Shown: positions 62,260-64,000 of the stretch, one piece after another
Position numbering within the stretch: the stretch's first letter is position 1
Layout: each line of letters opens with the position of its first letter
From: Mesorhizobium liriopis
GTDB lineage: Bacteria > Pseudomonadota > Alphaproteobacteria > Rhizobiales > Rhizobiaceae
Reading direction: 5' to 3'
NCBI RefSeq assembly: GCF_024053505.1
Contig: NZ_JAMXQS010000003.1
Span: 310,001 to 374,000, forward strand
Length of the DNA stretch: 64,000 nucleotides
The notes under the pieces: generated by a model
Seen by the model: only the letters and a program-made list of their open reading frames with translations
Database searches by the model: none
Told to the model about the DNA's origin: nothing
Position numbers and translations under genes: made by a program

Positions 62260-63069
62260 TCAGTTCAGTGACGACGCGCTCGGCGCGGTGTCTTCTTCAG
62301 CCTGAGCGGAAGCCTCACCCACCGAAGCTTCGATCGCATTGCCGCCTTCCGGCAGTTGCAAGCGCTCCGCCGTGGCGGTGAAGTTCCGTAGGGAATGAAG
62401 GTGGGCGTAGATTAGGTCTAGCTCATCGGACCGCGCCAGGGTTTCGAGCTTGTCACCCGACAAAGCCTTCAGGCGATCTGCATTGACGGCCTGAAAGCCT
62501 GTCAGCGTCATGCGCTGATTGCCGGGAAGGGTGAACTGGGCCTGCATCGGCTCGAGCAGATCGAGTTCGGCGAGCCGCCTGGTGAAAGCCTGCGTGCGAA
62601 TGAATTGCTGCTGGTAGGCCTGCAGAAAGCCCAACACACTCTGAAGATATTGCGTACGCTCACCGGCACTGTCGAACAGACGTTCGCCAATGCCATCCGT
62701 GTTGGCGCCCGAGAAATCCTCATCGATGCAAAGGGTGAAATTATCTCCCGCATCCGTGCTTGCGAACACGAACGGATAGCGGCGCAGGAACGCCGGCACA
62801 TACTTGCCGCTCCAAGCGCCATCCTCTTTCACGAACAGGTTTTCGTTGTCGCGCACGCCGAGCAGCACCACCGGAATGATTTCCTGCCCCTCGCCTGCGA
62901 AGACGATGGCATATTCCGGCGACACGGCGCCGAACTCCGCCGTCATCAGCGGCACAGAGTTCACATGGCGCGCAAAGCCGAAATCGTTTCCGGCCTTGAC
63001 CGAGATCGCGCCATGGTTCTGGCGCGACACCGGAACGGCGCGCTCATAGATCAGAAGCTGCTTGGACAC
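62260..63069 (-). CDS. SapC family protein
   Basis: A 269-residue protein of the SapC family, named for an S-layer-associated protein of Campylobacter fetus; the molecular function is not settled. The diagnostic opening is SKQLLIYERAVPVSRQNH, followed by GFARHVNSVPLMTAEFGAVSPEYAIVF, GVRDNENLFV, WSGKYVPAFLRRYPFVFA and, later, LTGFQAVNADRLKALSGDKL. There is no signal peptide. I chose the GTG at 63069, preceded by GGGGG at five bases, since it gives the usual family start; the ATG at 63120 adds 17 unusual residues. It lies 54 bp upstream of the giant gene with no terminator between, so the two are probably one operon, suggesting SapC helps make, export or display the giant protein. Confidence 0.87.
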   Translation of the reverse strand: MSKQLLIYERAVPVSRQNHGAISVKAGNDFGFARHVNSVPLMTAEFGAVSPEYAIVFAGEGQEIIPVVLLGVRDNENLFVKEDGAWSGKYVPAFLRRYPFVFASTDAGDNFTLCIDEDFSGANTDGIGERLFDSAGERTQYLQSVLGFLQAYQQQFIRTQAFTRRLAELDLLEPMQAQFTLPGNQRMTLTGFQAVNADRLKALSGDKLETLARSDELDLIYAHLHSLRNFTATAERLQLPEGGNAIEASVGEASAQAEEDTAPSASSLN

Positions 63070-63163
63070 CTTATCCCCCAGGTATGCACTGCGCCAAGCA
63101 TTCAGCCATGCGACCCGCATAGCCCGTCAAATCTAGCCCTTGGCGCTGAAACCGGTATCAGGT

Positions 63164-63177
63164 CCGTTACCTAACGG
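63164..63177. promoter_or_regulatory. palindrome CCGTTA-CC-TAACGG upstream of SapC
   Basis: Perfect six-base arms around two bases lie 95 bp upstream of the SapC start, in the 312-bp gap 63070-63381. This is the only upstream control region visible for the SapC-giant gene pair. A weak promoter-like pair on the minus strand (TTGATC at 63225, TAGGGT at 63203, 16-bp spacing) stands just beyond it, so a bound protein would lie downstream of the start point. The gap otherwise shows nothing I recognise. Confidence 0.35.
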
Positions 63178-63381
63178 CAACTCCGGGAGCAGGTGAAACC
63201 CTAGGCTATGCGAAAATGTGATCAACCTCGTTTTTGATGGTAAATGTAACCCGCAACGTCACTGCGTGTTTGCAACCTATCCAACCATAGCTCAACAGAC
63301 GGCGGAAAACAGGAAGCGAGGCAAAACCTGCTTTCGCCGATGGGTTAAGCAAGATCCGTGCAGGGTGCCCCAATCGCAGGG

Positions 63382-63996
63382 TCACGCACGACCGCGATGG
63401 GGTCTCATTCCATAGTAGATCGTCGTAAAGTCGACACCACGGCGGCCGAGTCCGCCGGACACGTGGCCGAATGCATGCGCACGCGACGCGGCAAGCAAGG
63501 CTTCCGATGCTGGCACCGGCACATGATAGGCAGCGAGCAATGCCCGGATCGCCCCTTCGAAATCGGCGACAGCGAGCTCGGCAGGATATATATTGAGATC
63601 GAAGGAGAGCCGAGGGGCGCCCTCGTCCTCGACTTCCATGAAGAAGAAGCAGTCCTGCGCACCAGTTCGCACAAGCTTCATAAGGATCGCCCGCGCCAGT
63701 GCGACGGACGGCATTCCCGCGCCATTTGCGAAAAGTGTGCCGAGCCGATGCTCGGCGCCTGAAACGGTTCGCGCCATGGCGGGGTTGAAGTAGCGAGAAA
63801 CGGCGGGCGCCTCATCGCTGTTCGGCCGCCATTTGGCGGCAAGGTGGATGAGCGTCCGTGCCTCCGCCCCGTCCTTCGGATGAGCGCGACCAAGCTCGAG
63901 ATAGATCTTTACGCGATCAGGGCCTTCGAAACCGAAATGGACGAATTCCGCCTGATCGAGCAAAGCAAGGAATCGATCGCGCAAATCCGCAGGCAT
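63382..63996 (-). CDS. unrecognised protein, possibly cut by the window edge
   Basis: A 204-residue soluble protein whose ATG lies four bases from the window end, so the true start may be outside. I cannot assign a family with confidence. Distinct segments are DRVKIYLELGRAH, RYFNPAMARTVSG, RLSFDLNIYPAEL, and near the end GHVSGGLGRRGVDFTTIYYG. The combination of a KIYLEL strand, FDLNxY and a terminal GHxSGG-R-G-DF-T-YYG recalls, from memory only, the TruF/LynF-type peptide prenyltransferases; this is unverified. It is upstream of SapC on the same strand with a 312-bp gap, so it may belong to a separate transcript. Confidence 0.65.
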   Translation of the reverse strand: MPADLRDRFLALLDQAEFVHFGFEGPDRVKIYLELGRAHPKDGAEARTLIHLAAKWRPNSDEAPAVSRYFNPAMARTVSGAEHRLGTLFANGAGMPSVALARAILMKLVRTGAQDCFFFMEVEDEGAPRLSFDLNIYPAELAVADFEGAIRALLAAYHVPVPASEALLAASRAHAFGHVSGGLGRRGVDFTTIYYGMRPHRGRA

Positions 63997-64000
63997 CGCC

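Noticed and set aside
1-64000. tRNA, rRNA, insertion sequences, integrases, attachment sites
   Set aside because: I looked for conserved tRNA arms, transposase or integrase motifs and flanking direct repeats and saw none; a tRNAscan or ISfinder run would settle it.

Overview
The window looks like chromosomal DNA of a GC-rich alphaproteobacterium, most likely from Hyphomicrobiales (Rhizobiales). This rests on the dense ABC-transporter and sugar-catabolism content, four-base start/stop overlaps, frequent GTG starts, GC-rich palindromic intergenic elements, and the SapC plus LEPR-XLL giant-protein pair. No rRNA, tRNA, CRISPR array, insertion sequence or phage gene was seen.

Layout. (1) 0.2-2.8 kb: two tiny minus-strand genes and a GH15 glucoamylase/trehalase-like enzyme. 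(2) 3.0-5.9 kb: a Gfo/Idh/MocA dehydrogenase, an inositol-monophosphatase-family phosphatase and a ROK sugar kinase. (3) 6.1-9.4 kb: an FAD/NAD(P)-binding protein overlapping an Rrf2 regulator, a small membrane protein and a luciferase-like monooxygenase. (4) 9.4-17.1 kb: a Liv-type ABC importer in two divergent operons. The minus arm is livG-livF-livH-livM followed by an aldo/keto reductase fused to a RidA-like domain. The plus arm is a TIGR04076-like protein, a second aldo/keto reductase and the binding protein. (5) 17.1-18.0 kb: a TauE/SafE exporter. (6) 18.0-23.0 kb: a TauT/SsuABC-type importer ending in a fumarylacetoacetate-hydrolase-family enzyme, with a divergent GntR/FCD regulator and two matching CCAAT-N5-ATTGG palindromes. 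(7) 23.0-32.5 kb: a LacI-headed eight-gene sugar operon (binding protein, double ATPase, two permeases, SIS isomerase, FGGY kinase, class II aldolase) with a divergent ketose-3-epimerase-like gene, which together outline import, epimerisation, phosphorylation and aldol cleavage of an unusual sugar. (8) 32.6-62.2 kb: one uninterrupted gene for a 9,856-residue surface or secreted protein. (9) 62.3-64.0 kb: a SapC-family gene directly upstream of the giant gene, then an unrecognised gene at the window edge.

The giant gene is the most unusual object. It starts with a LEPR-XLL motif. About 2,400 residues of composite 1.1-1.3 kb repeats follow, which carry seven copies of a ~30-residue aromatic motif and at least six copies of a helix-like motif. 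Then come short Ala/Ser/Gly beta repeats, a haemagglutinin-like region with a helix-rich insertion, Calx-beta-like segments, an array of ~118-residue two-part RTX-like repeats, classical RTX repeats and a C-terminus that looks like a type I secretion signal. No transporter for it is encoded in the window.

Functions are read from motifs and family resemblance only. Substrates of all three importers are unknown.
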